Source: Oceanospirillum sanctuarii
GTDB taxonomy: Bacteria; Pseudomonadota; Gammaproteobacteria; Pseudomonadales; Halomonadaceae
Assembly (NCBI RefSeq): GCF_002150805.1
Contig: NZ_MTBA01000010.1
Span: 52,250-116,249, forward strand
DNA length: 64,000 nt
Direction of reading: 5' to 3'
Below, piece by piece: positions 16,606-24,860 of the stretch. How positions within the stretch are numbered: the first letter of the stretch is position 1; the number at the start of each line of letters is the position of its first letter. A model generated the notes under the pieces. That model did not search any database and was not told the origin of the DNA. It was given only the letters and a program-made list of their open reading frames with translations. Both the position numbers and the translations under genes were made by a program.

Positions 16606-17847
16606 ATGAGTAACGACTTTACCCAATGGCTTGAGTGGATCGATTCACAGCACGACACCATGCTGGCCAATACCATTGCCCTTTCTGAAATCAACTCAGG
16701 TAGCCTGAATGCCGCCGGTGTAAACCGTGTTGGCGATGAGCTGATCCGAATTTGCGAGCCTTTAGGTGGCGACGTTGAGCGCATTAAGGTTGCGCCTTAT
16801 CAGAGCGTCAACAATCAGGGCGTTGTTGAAGAATTCCCTCTGGGCGATGCGATCCGTATTCGCAAGCGTCCGGAAGCTCCGCTTCAGATATTCTTCTGCG
16901 GCCACATGGATACCGTATTTGCTATTGATCACCACTTCCAGACCATCACCTGGCTGGATGACGATACGCTGAATGGCCCGGGCGTTGCCGATCTTAAAGG
17001 CGGCCTAATGGTCATGCTGACGGCGATTCAGGCGCTGGAGCGCAGCCCGTTCGCAGAGCGTATCGGTTGGGAGATCCTGTTTAACTCCGATGAAGAGATC
17101 GGTTCTGCCGCTTCTGCACCTCTGATTGCTGATGCCGCCAAGCGTGTGCATCTGGGTCTTATCTACGAGCCAAGTTTCCCTGACGGCAATCTGGCCGGTG
17201 AGCGTAAAGGCAGCGGTAACTTCAGCGTTGTGATCCGTGGCCGTGCGGCACATGCCGGTCGTGAACACCATCTGGGACGTAACGCGATTCGTGCCATGGC
17301 GGACTTTATCGCCATGCTGGATGACCTGAACGGTCAGCGTGAAGGCGTCACCATCAACCCGGGTTTTATCGAAGGCGGTGGTGCGGTCAATATCGTGCCG
17401 GATCTGTGTGTGTCCAAATTCAATATCCGTCTGGAACGCCCTGAAGATGAACGCTGGTGTCAGAACCGACTGGCAGAGATTGTCGGCAAAATTCACGCCC
17501 GCGAAGGCATTCTGATTGAGCTGCACGGTGGCTTTACCCGTAAGCCTAAGGTGCTGACCCCGGCTAACCAGAAGCTGTTCCAACTGGCGAAAGATTGCGG
17601 TGCCGATCTGGGTATGCAGATCCAGTGGCTGCCAACCGGTGGTTGCTGTGATGGCAACAATCTGGCTGCAGCAGGTATTCCGAATATCGATACGCTGGGT
17701 GTTCAGGGCGGCAAGATTCACTCTGCCGATGAGTATGTCAAAGTCTCCAGCTTTACCAAACGGGCTAAGCTGAGTGCATTGATGCTGATGAAACTGGCCT
17801 CTTCCGATGATCTGGGCTGGTTGGGTGTTCAGAAGGAGAAAGTCTGA
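16606..17847 (+). CDS. M20-family metallohydrolase, CPG2-like; candidate succinylglutamate-cleaving enzyme
   Basis: A 413-residue dinuclear zinc hydrolase of peptidase family M20. Metal and catalytic residues read as His100 (CGHMDTV), Asp129 (GVADLKGG), the Glu163-Glu164 pair (SDEEIGS), Glu188 (YEPS) and a C-terminal His in GGKIHSADEY. The spacings 29, 34 and 24 match those I recall for glutamate carboxypeptidase G2, which frees glutamate from N-acyl-glutamates. His216 in AAHAGREHH is the dimer-domain substrate residue. Its stop overlaps the aruF start (TGATG), so it is co-translated with the succinyltransferase genes. Since no astE is seen, hydrolysis of N-succinylglutamate is proposed; succinylated intermediates or a repair role are alternatives. 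Confidence 0.75.
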   Translation: MSNDFTQWLEWIDSQHDTMLANTIALSEINSGSLNAAGVNRVGDELIRICEPLGGDVERIKVAPYQSVNNQGVVEEFPLGDAIRIRKRPEAPLQIFFCGHMDTVFAIDHHFQTITWLDDDTLNGPGVADLKGGLMVMLTAIQALERSPFAERIGWEILFNSDEEIGSAASAPLIADAAKRVHLGLIYEPSFPDGNLAGERKGSGNFSVVIRGRAAHAGREHHLGRNAIRAMADFIAMLDDLNGQREGVTINPGFIEGGGAVNIVPDLCVSKFNIRLERPEDERWCQNRLAEIVGKIHAREGILIELHGGFTRKPKVLTPANQKLFQLAKDCGADLGMQIQWLPTGGCCDGNNLAAAGIPNIDTLGVQGGKIHSADEYVKVSSFTKRAKLSALMLMKLASSDDLGWLGVQKEKV

Positions 17848-18854
17848 TGCTGGTACTGCGTCCTTTAGCGTTTCACGATCTGGCAGGGCTTGAGCGCCTT
17901 GCTGTGATCTCCGGTGGTCGTATGACGACGCTGCCGGATAACCGTGATCATCTGAGCCAGCTGATCAGCAATACTCAGCAATCCCTGCGTAAAGAGGTCG
18001 AGCGTCCGGCAGGCGAGAGCTATCACTTTGTGCTGGAAGATACCGAGACCGGCGAAGTGGTTGGCGTTTCCGGTATCGAAGCGGCGGTGGGTATCACCTC
18101 TCCGTTTTATAGCTACCGTATCGATGATGTGGTGCATGCTTCCAGCGAACTTCAGATCCACAACCGTGTTCCTGCGCTGCATCTGTGTCAGGACTATACC
18201 GGTGCATCCCGTCTTTACACCTTGTTTATGGATGGCGAGCATCGTCAGGCCGAGAATATTCATCTGTTATCCCGCGCTCGCATGCTGTTTATCGCCGCCC
18301 ATCCGGAGCGTTTCTCTCCGCGTCTGATCGTCGAACTGCAGGGCGTTGCCGACGAGAAAAACCAGTCGCCATTCTGGGAATGTCTCGGTCGTCACTTCTT
18401 CAACATGGATTTCAATAAAGCTAACTACCTTACCGGTATTAACTCCAAAGGCTTTATTGCGGACCTGATGCCGCACTATCCGGTTTACGTGCCCATGCTG
18501 AATCCTGAAGCTCAGGCGGTATTGGGACAAACCCGTGACGATATGCGTGATGTGCAGAAACTGCTGGAAGAGGAAGGTTTCGAGTATCGCCGCTACGTGG
18601 ATATTTTTGATGCAGGTCCAACGCTGGAAGCCCGCACCGAATACGTTCGCTCTGTTAGCCAGAGCCGTTGTCTACCACTTGCGATCGGAGAGACAGCAGA
18701 TGATCAGCCGATGGCGCTGATCAGTAATAACCAGCTGAACAACTACCGCTGCATTCTCGCTCCGCTGAATCCGGAGCAGCCGGTACTGACCGAAGCGCAA
18801 GCCGATGCGCTGGAGCTGGCATCCGGCGAAAGTGCACGGGTGCTTTGGCTGTAA
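17847..18854 (+). CDS. aruF: Arginine/ornithine N-succinyltransferase, alpha subunit
   Basis: A 335-residue AstA-family acyltransferase that transfers succinyl from succinyl-CoA to the alpha-amino group of arginine (and ornithine), step one of the AST pathway. It is closer to Pseudomonas AruF than AruG by FYSYRIDD, HNRVPALHLC, AAHPERF and LMPHYPVYVPML. The start overlaps the upstream stop. The AstA fold is GNAT-like with an N-terminal beta-barrel part. It should form a heteromer with the AruG-like product of the next gene. The C-terminus ends early (SARVLWL) without a long tail. Confidence 0.88.
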   Translation: MLVLRPLAFHDLAGLERLAVISGGRMTTLPDNRDHLSQLISNTQQSLRKEVERPAGESYHFVLEDTETGEVVGVSGIEAAVGITSPFYSYRIDDVVHASSELQIHNRVPALHLCQDYTGASRLYTLFMDGEHRQAENIHLLSRARMLFIAAHPERFSPRLIVELQGVADEKNQSPFWECLGRHFFNMDFNKANYLTGINSKGFIADLMPHYPVYVPMLNPEAQAVLGQTRDDMRDVQKLLEEEGFEYRRYVDIFDAGPTLEARTEYVRSVSQSRCLPLAIGETADDQPMALISNNQLNNYRCILAPLNPEQPVLTEAQADALELASGESARVLWL

Positions 18855-18865
18855 GCAGATGGTTT

Positions 18866-18896
18866 TTGTAAGTGGGTGGTTGTTGTAAGTGGATGG
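18866..18896 (+). repeat. Short direct repeat between aruF and aruG
   Basis: TTGTAAGTGGGTGG at 18866 recurs as TTGTAAGTGGATGG at 18883, with a GGATGGCCATCC palindrome at the end of the second copy. The 195-base gap holds no gene. It may be a recent small duplication or a processing signal. Confidence 0.5.
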
Positions 18897-19049
18897 CCAT
18901 CCGATGGCTTCATCGTCTCTCAATAGAAGGGGGATGAGGTCATCAGCAGGAAGCTGAAATAACCTATAGCTATTAATAAAAAACGGTAACTGCCGGTGTT
19001 GCACTGCTGGCAGACAATCTTTCTGAGACTTTTTGAGGAGCAGCCCGCC

Positions 19050-20093
19050 ATGATGGTGGTTCGTCCAATTCAGGCTGAAGATCATGCAGCCCTGCGAGAA
19101 CTTGCTCGCAAAACCGGTCCGGGTTTTACCTCCCTGCAGGATAACGATGAGCAGGTAGCCGGAAAAATCGAGAGCGCTCTGGAAGCGTTTAAGCCGAACA
19201 GCATTCCCGATGAAGCCCTGTACCTGTTTGTGATGGAAGATACCGACACCGGTGATGTTGTGGGTATCTGCGGTATCGAAGCTGCTGTTGGTCTGAGCGA
19301 ACCCTGGTACAACTACCGTGTGGGCACTCTGGTACACGCTTCCCGTGAGCTGAACGTGTACAACCAGGTGAACACCCTGACCATCTCTAATGACCACACC
19401 GGTTATTCAGAGCTGTGTACCCTGTTCCTGAGTCCTGAAGCCCGTCACAGCAAGAATGGCGCGCTGCTGTCCAAGTCCCGTTTTATGTTCCTGGCAGAGT
19501 TCCCGCAGCGCTTTAACGAGTACCTGATCGCAGAGATGCGTGGTTACTCCGATGACAAGGGCGTATCGCCTTTCTGGGAAGGTCTGGGACGTCACTTCTT
19601 CTCTCTGGACTTTGCCGAAGCCGACACCCTGTCCTCGATGGATAAGGTGTTTATCGCTGAGCTGATGCCGAAGAACACCATTTACACCAACCTGCTGCCA
19701 AAAGATGCACAGGAAGCGATCGGTAAAACCCACGAAGCGACGACCCCTGCCCGCAAATTGCTGGAAGCAGAAGGACTGCGCTACACCGGTTATATCGACA
19801 TTTTTGACGGTGGCCCAACACTGGTTTCCCGTACCCATGACGTGCGTGCCGTACAGGAAAGCCGTTATGTAAAAGCCCACATTCTTGACGAGACAACAGA
19901 GCGTCAGCCTGAGGGTGAGCTATATCTGGTCAGTACCACTGACTTCGCTAACTTCCGCTGCTGCATGACGGCAGTTGATGTCGTTGGCAATCACGTTGTC
20001 GGACTGCCAAAAGCGGTCGGTGATGCACTTCAGATTACAGAAGGCACCACGGTTCGCATCGTGCCGATGGCCTCCGGCCGTAGCCTCTGGTAA
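19050..20093 (+). CDS. aruG: Arginine/ornithine N-succinyltransferase, beta subunit
   Basis: A 347-residue AstA-family protein, AruG-like by PWYNYRVGTLVHASRELN, SNDHTGYSELCTLFL and FLAEFPQRF. The start is put at 19050 because GAGGAG lies nine bases before it; the longer frame from 18996 would add an untypical 18-residue leader. It follows aruF by 195 bases, a wide gap for paired subunits. With AruF it should catalyse arginine succinylation in the cytoplasm. Similarity between the two copies is evident along the whole length (SPFWE, LGRHFF, IDIFDGGPTL), so they are ancient duplicates. Confidence 0.88.
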   Translation: MMVVRPIQAEDHAALRELARKTGPGFTSLQDNDEQVAGKIESALEAFKPNSIPDEALYLFVMEDTDTGDVVGICGIEAAVGLSEPWYNYRVGTLVHASRELNVYNQVNTLTISNDHTGYSELCTLFLSPEARHSKNGALLSKSRFMFLAEFPQRFNEYLIAEMRGYSDDKGVSPFWEGLGRHFFSLDFAEADTLSSMDKVFIAELMPKNTIYTNLLPKDAQEAIGKTHEATTPARKLLEAEGLRYTGYIDIFDGGPTLVSRTHDVRAVQESRYVKAHILDETTERQPEGELYLVSTTDFANFRCCMTAVDVVGNHVVGLPKAVGDALQITEGTTVRIVPMASGRSLW

Positions 20094-20201
20094 TCGAATC
20101 AGAGCTGAATGATTTGAAAAGGTGCTGATGACTGATCAGAAATCAGCACATGAAGTGATTACCCGTGAGAAAAGAATTAAGCCTTTTAGGGAGCTAAAAC
20201 A

Positions 20202-21713
20202 ATGACAGCTACAAACAAGTTTTCTGGCCAAGCTTTGATCGATGGCCAATGGCAAGCGGGTGAAGGTCCGGAATTCACCTCCCTGAACCCGGCAACCGGT
20301 GAAGTGGTTTGGCAGGGTAAAGAAGCCTCTGCAGCCCAGGTTAATACTGCAGTAGAAGCAGCCCGCACTGCCTCTGTTGAGTGGGCTATGACCTCTTTTG
20401 AAGCCCGTGAAGCGATTGCACGTCGTTTTGCCGAGCTACTGGGTGAAAACAAAGAAGAGATGGCGACCATCATCGCTGCGGAAACCGGTAAGCCTGTCTG
20501 GGAAACCCGTACCGAAGTTGGCGCTATGATCGGCAAGATCGCCATTTCTGTAAACGCATACAACGAGCGTACCGGTAGCCGCGTGAGCGCTGTTACAGGA
20601 GATCAGGCCGGTGCCCGTGCTGTTCTGCGCCACAAGCCACACGGTGTGGTTGCGGTATTCGGCCCATACAATTTCCCGGGTCACTTGCCAAACGGTCATA
20701 TCGTACCGTCACTGCTGGCGGGTAATACCGTGCTGCTGAAACCCAGTGAACTGACGCCACACGTTGCGGAATTTATGGTTCAGCTGTGGGAAAAAGCCGG
20801 TCTGCCAGCGGGTGTTCTGAACCTGCTGCAGGGTCAGAAAGATACCGGTATCGCACTGGCAGCACATGACGATATCGATGGTCTCTTCTTCACCGGCAGC
20901 TCCCGTACCGGTCACATTCTGCATGAGCAGTTTGCCGGTCACCCGGGCAAGATTCTGGCGCTGGAGATGGGCGGTAACAACCCGCTGATCATCGACGAAG
21001 TGGCCGATATGAAAGCGGCCGTTCACGAGACGATTCAGTCTGCGTACATCACCAGTGGTCAGCGTTGCACCTGTGCCCGTCGCCTGTTTGTACCTGTTGG
21101 CGAGTGGGGCGATCAGTTTATTGCTCAGCTGCAGAAAGCGGTTAGCCAGATCAAGGTGGGTGGCCAGTTTGATGAAGACGCACCTTTCATGGGTAGTCTG
21201 ATCTCGGAAGCAGCCGCTGACGGCATCGCGGCAGCTCAGGACAACCTGATCGGTCTGGGCGCAAGCCCTCTGGTGAAACTGGAGAAACTGAAATCGGGTA
21301 CAGGTTTCCTGTCTCCGGGTCTGATCGATGTGACCGCTTTGGTTAACGCGGATAAGCTACCAGATGATGAGTACTTCGGCCCGCTGCTGCAGGTGATCCG
21401 TTTCAGTGACTTAGATGAAGCGATCCGTCAGGCCAACAACACCAAATACGGTCTGTCTGCCGGTATGTTCAGCGACAGCGAAGAGCGCTTTAACTACTTC
21501 TACGACCGCATCCGTGCGGGCATCGTGAACTGGAACAAGCAGCTGACCGGTGCTTCCAGTGCCGCTCCGTTTGGTGGCGTGGGTGCCAGCGGTAACCACC
21601 GCGCAAGCGCATACTACGCAGCGGACTACTGCTCTTACCCGGTAGCGGGTATGGAAGCAGACCAGCTGGTACTGCCTGAGACCCTGTCTCCAGGTCTGAA
21701 CCTTGACGCCTAA
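20202..21713 (+). CDS. astD: N-succinylglutamate 5-semialdehyde dehydrogenase
   Basis: A 503-residue aldehyde dehydrogenase that oxidises N-succinylglutamate semialdehyde with NAD+, the fourth AST step. The catalytic Cys is in [10 protein letters not shown], the general-base Glu in LEMGGNNPL, and the cofactor site includes [14 protein letters not shown] and FFTGSSRTG. The opening [16 protein letters not shown] and the ending region are typical of AstD. It starts 108 bases after aruG with an AGGGAG site and is 20 bases from astB, so it belongs to the operon. It is slightly longer than the usual 485-490 residues at the C-terminus. Confidence 0.93.
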   Translation: MTATNKFSGQALIDGQWQAGEGPEFTSLNPATGEVVWQGKEASAAQVNTAVEAARTASVEWAMTSFEAREAIARRFAELLGENKEEMATIIAAETGKPVWETRTEVGAMIGKIAISVNAYNERTGSRVSAVTGDQAGARAVLRHKPHGVVAVFGPYNFPGHLPNGHIVPSLLAGNTVLLKPSELTPHVAEFMVQLWEKAGLPAGVLNLLQGQKDTGIALAAHDDIDGLFFTGSSRTGHILHEQFAGHPGKILALEMGGNNPLIIDEVADMKAAVHETIQSAYITSGQRCTCARRLFVPVGEWGDQFIAQLQKAVSQIKVGGQFDEDAPFMGSLISEAAADGIAAAQDNLIGLGASPLVKLEKLKSGTGFLSPGLIDVTALVNADKLPDDEYFGPLLQVIRFSDLDEAIRQANNTKYGLSAGMFSDSEERFNYFYDRIRAGIVNWNKQLTGASSAAPFGGVGASGNHRASAYYAADYCSYPVAGMEADQLVLPETLSPGLNLDA

Positions 21714-21733
21714 CCGACGGATGAAGAACTGAT

Positions 21734-23071
21734 ATGAAAGCGTTTGAAGCGAATTTTGATGGTCTGGTTGGACCAACGCACAACTACAGCGGCCTCTCTT
21801 TCGGTAACGTAGCGTCTGAGAACAACGGTGCGAATGCGTCTAACCCGAAACTGGCAGCGCTGCAGGGTCTTGCGAAAATGAAAGCCCTGCACGACATGGG
21901 CATGGTTCAGGGGGTACTGGCACCTCAGGAGCGTCCTGATCTGTTTACCCTGCGTCGTCTGGGCTTTACCGGATCTGATGCCGAAGTGCTGGCACAAGCT
22001 GCGAAAGAAGCACCGCGTATTCTGGCGGCTTGCTGCTCTGCATCCAGCATGTGGACGGCGAATGCTGCCACTGTATCCCCAAGTGCGGATACTGCAGACG
22101 GCAAGGTGCATTTCACACCGGCGAACCTGACCAACAAATTTCACCGTTCCATTGAGCATGAAACCACTGGTCGCATTCTGCAGGCGACCTTTGCGGATGA
22201 AAACCACTTTGCCCACCATCCTGCTCTGCCGGGTGTTGAGCACTTTGGTGACGAAGGCGCAGCAAACCACACCCGTTTCTGCCACGAGTACGGCGAGCAG
22301 GGTGTTGAGTTCTTTGTCTTTGGCCGCAGTGCTTTCGACAGCCGTTATCCTGCTCCGAAAAAATACCCGGCGCGTCACACACTGGAAGCTTCTCAGGCGG
22401 TGGCCCGTAGTCACGGTCTGAGCAACAGCCATGTGGTTTATGCACAACAGCATCCGGATGTGATCGATGCCGGTGTTTTCCACAACGACGTAATTGCTGT
22501 GGGTAACCGCGACATTCTGTTCTGCCACGAGCAGGCGTTCCTGGATCAGGCTGCGGTTAAACAGCAACTGACCGATGCTATGGGTGGCAGCTTCCGGGTG
22601 GTAGAAGTTCCGGCCAGCCGTGTATCGGTTGACGATGCGGTACAGAGCTACCTGTTCAACAGCCAGCTGCTGAGTCTGCCGGATGGCCGCACTCTGCTGG
22701 TGATTCCGGAAGAGTGTAAGAACAACGAACGCGTCTGGAACTACCTGACTGAGCTGGAAAGTGGTGACAGCCCGATCGATGAACTGAAAGTGTTCGATCT
22801 GAAGCAGAGCATGAGCAACGGCGGTGGCCCTGCTTGTCTGCGTCTGCGTGTGGCCATGAACGAAGCGGAACTGGCAGCATTTAATCCGGCAACCCGTATG
22901 AGTGATGAACTCTTCACTACGCTGAACAGCTGGGTAGAGCGTCACTACCGTGACCGTATTCTGGATGCGGATCTGGCTGATCCTCAGCTGCTGATCGAAT
23001 CCCGTACGGCACTGGATGAACTGACTCAGATCCTGAAACTGGGTTCTGTCTATCCGTTCCAGCGGGTTTGA
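21734..23071 (+). CDS. astB: N-succinylarginine dihydrolase
   Basis: A 445-residue amidinotransferase-fold enzyme that hydrolyses N-succinylarginine to N-succinylornithine, CO2 and ammonia, the second AST step. The N-terminus [19 protein letters not shown] is diagnostic of AstB. The catalytic Cys is in [12 protein letters not shown] near residue 364, the His in [12 protein letters not shown] near 248 and the acidic partner in [10 protein letters not shown]. Length matches the family. It is the last gene of this operon and is followed by a strong terminator, so the desuccinylase gene astE, which often comes next, is absent here. Confidence 0.95.
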   Translation: MKAFEANFDGLVGPTHNYSGLSFGNVASENNGANASNPKLAALQGLAKMKALHDMGMVQGVLAPQERPDLFTLRRLGFTGSDAEVLAQAAKEAPRILAACCSASSMWTANAATVSPSADTADGKVHFTPANLTNKFHRSIEHETTGRILQATFADENHFAHHPALPGVEHFGDEGAANHTRFCHEYGEQGVEFFVFGRSAFDSRYPAPKKYPARHTLEASQAVARSHGLSNSHVVYAQQHPDVIDAGVFHNDVIAVGNRDILFCHEQAFLDQAAVKQQLTDAMGGSFRVVEVPASRVSVDDAVQSYLFNSQLLSLPDGRTLLVIPEECKNNERVWNYLTELESGDSPIDELKVFDLKQSMSNGGGPACLRLRVAMNEAELAAFNPATRMSDELFTTLNSWVERHYRDRILDADLADPQLLIESRTALDELTQILKLGSVYPFQRV

Positions 23072-23161
23072 TTGACCCCTGATCTTCCCTGCGAAGATTC
23101 ATTGTAAGCCTCTTATTTTGCGCTCTTTTGTTATTTGCTGGTTTCAGCATTTATGAGCTTT

Positions 23162-23191
23162 GCCCCGGCCTGAAAAGGCCGGGGCTTTTTT
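23162..23191 (+). terminator. Terminator after astB
   Basis: GCCCCGGCC and GGCCGGGGC form a perfect 9-bp stem with a 6-base loop and TTTTTT tail. Confidence 0.92.
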
Positions 23192-23280
23192 GTGCCTTTC
23201 TGTCTGGTATAGAGACTTTGAACAATATGAAATTCTCGACAAGAGCGTAGACTCGATCTGAACCTGCCGGAGGATTTCCA

Positions 23281-24249
23281 TTGAGTGAGAGAAAGCACAT
23301 TTTAGTAACCGAGCAAACCGGCTATGACCTGATCGGAGATATTCATGGCCATGGTGATGCGCTGGAACAATTGCTATTGAAGTTGGGTTATCAGGATTCA
23401 GGTGCTGGTTTTTGTCACCCGACCCGCAAGGTTATTTTTCTGGGGGACTTTATTGATCGGGGAGAGCACCTGCGTCAGCACAGAAAAGTGCTTGGCATTG
23501 TCATGCCTATGGTCGCATCAGGTGCTGCGTTGGCTGTGATGGGCAATCATGAGTTTAATGCGCTGGCCTACCATACCTTTCATAACGGAGATTATCTCCG
23601 CAAACATACGCCTAACAATCAACGGCAACACCAGGCTTTCCTCAATGAGTTTGACGATGAGCCTGAGTTAAAGGCTGAAGTTTTAGCCTTCTTTTATCAG
23701 TTGCCGCTATGGCTGGAGGTTGATGGTATTCGTGTGGTGCATGCCTGTTGGGATCAGGCGTGCATCGACAAGCTGGATAAGCTGTTAACCGATCAACGCT
23801 TGCTGCCGGAGCATCTGGTGGAGTCTTCCACTGATGGCAGTTACCTCTTTTTTGCAGTTGAGCGTCTGCTCAAAGGGGTAGAAGTCTCTTTGCCGGAAGG
23901 GATCGTCTTTCACGATAAAGACGGTCATGAGCGTCATGCGATCCGGGTGCAGTGGTGGCGGTCAGATGCTGAAAATTTGGGTGAAGTTGCCTTGCCGCTG
24001 GGTGTTGATATCGAATCCGCAACCGGGCTGCCTATACCCAAGGATGTGCCAACCTATCAGCCGGATTTGCCAGCCTGTTTTATGGGGCATTACTGGTGGC
24101 AGGGGAAACCTGCTCCGTTAGCGCCGAATATCGCCTGTCTGGATTATTCTGTCGCTAAAGGCGGCCCTTTAGTGGCGTATCGCTGGCAGGGGGAACAGGT
24201 GCTTTGCTCTGAGCACTTTGTCAGCTGGAAAGACGATACTGAAATTTAA
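23281..24249 (+). CDS. Calcineurin-like metallophosphatase (PPP family)
   Basis: A 322-residue metallophosphoesterase. The three metal motifs are present: GDIHGHGD (about 19-26), GDFIDRG (about 58-64) and GNHEFNA (about 88-94), with further His residues in VVHACWD and MGHYWW. The pattern resembles bacterial serine/threonine or ApaH-like phosphatases; the substrate cannot be told. The start codon is TTG, supported by GGAGG eight bases before it. Its stop codon interlocks with that of the minus-strand receiver gene (shared bases 24247-24248), leaving no room for a terminator between them. Confidence 0.82.
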   Translation: MSERKHILVTEQTGYDLIGDIHGHGDALEQLLLKLGYQDSGAGFCHPTRKVIFLGDFIDRGEHLRQHRKVLGIVMPMVASGAALAVMGNHEFNALAYHTFHNGDYLRKHTPNNQRQHQAFLNEFDDEPELKAEVLAFFYQLPLWLEVDGIRVVHACWDQACIDKLDKLLTDQRLLPEHLVESSTDGSYLFFAVERLLKGVEVSLPEGIVFHDKDGHERHAIRVQWWRSDAENLGEVALPLGVDIESATGLPIPKDVPTYQPDLPACFMGHYWWQGKPAPLAPNIACLDYSVAKGGPLVAYRWQGEQVLCSEHFVSWKDDTEI

Positions 24250-24659
24250 TGGGTTAACAGCTGTTCCAGCTCTTTTTTACGGGCGATGTGATAACGCATT
24301 CGCATCATCACGCGGGCGGGTATAACAGGTTTGCAGATAAAGTCTGCAGCGCCGGAGTCAAAGGCCTGCCCCTCAAAAACAAGGTCTTCAAACCCGGTCA
24401 GAAAAATCACCGGAATATGCCGGGTTGCCGGGTTGGCTTTCAGCTGCTGACAGATCTTAAAACCAGGGATATCCGGCAGTTCCACATCCAGCAGAATAAG
24501 GTCAAATGCCTGTTCTTTGATCAGATTCAGGGCATCGGTGCCGTTAGTGGCACAAAACAGATCAAATTGTTGGGACAGAACTTCACTTAATCCCTGAAGT
24601 GCCGACAATTCATCATCAACGAATAAGACTTTATCTGTTTTGTTTAACTCATTAGGCAT
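24246..24659 (-). CDS. Stand-alone response regulator receiver protein
   Basis: A 137-residue CheY-like receiver with no output domain. The acidic pair is in VLFVDDE, the phosphoacceptor Asp in LILLDVELPDIPG, the Thr in IFLTGFED and the Lys in ICKPV. A short helical tail (RKKELEQLL) follows. It diverges from the CheB-CheR-PAS gene at 24861 and is probably part of that signalling set, possibly receiving phosphate from the hybrid kinase at 30205. Convergent overlap with the phosphatase gene is unusual. Confidence 0.88.
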   Translation of the reverse strand: MPNELNKTDKVLFVDDELSALQGLSEVLSQQFDLFCATNGTDALNLIKEQAFDLILLDVELPDIPGFKICQQLKANPATRHIPVIFLTGFEDLVFEGQAFDSGAADFICKPVIPARVMMRMRYHIARKKELEQLLTH

Positions 24660-24860
24660 TTCATTGGTTCCGGGTTAACAATTTCTTCCTGAAGTCGGTA
24701 GAATGAAATCTGACCGTTTAGCAGGTTAGAGTAACATTACTTGTTATAAACAGTATATCATTTGATTAATTAGGGTCTTTCACGGATAACCTTTATTTCA
24801 GACCTTTCCAGCAGGGTGCTGCTGGTCTGGTGTGACAGCCTTTTTGCCACGGAGTGAGCA

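Noticed and set aside
21710..22945. Long open frame on the minus strand opposite astB
   Set aside because: It is a shadow of the strongly biased astB codons; the product is Arg/Gln/His-rich with no recognisable domain and no ribosome-binding site.
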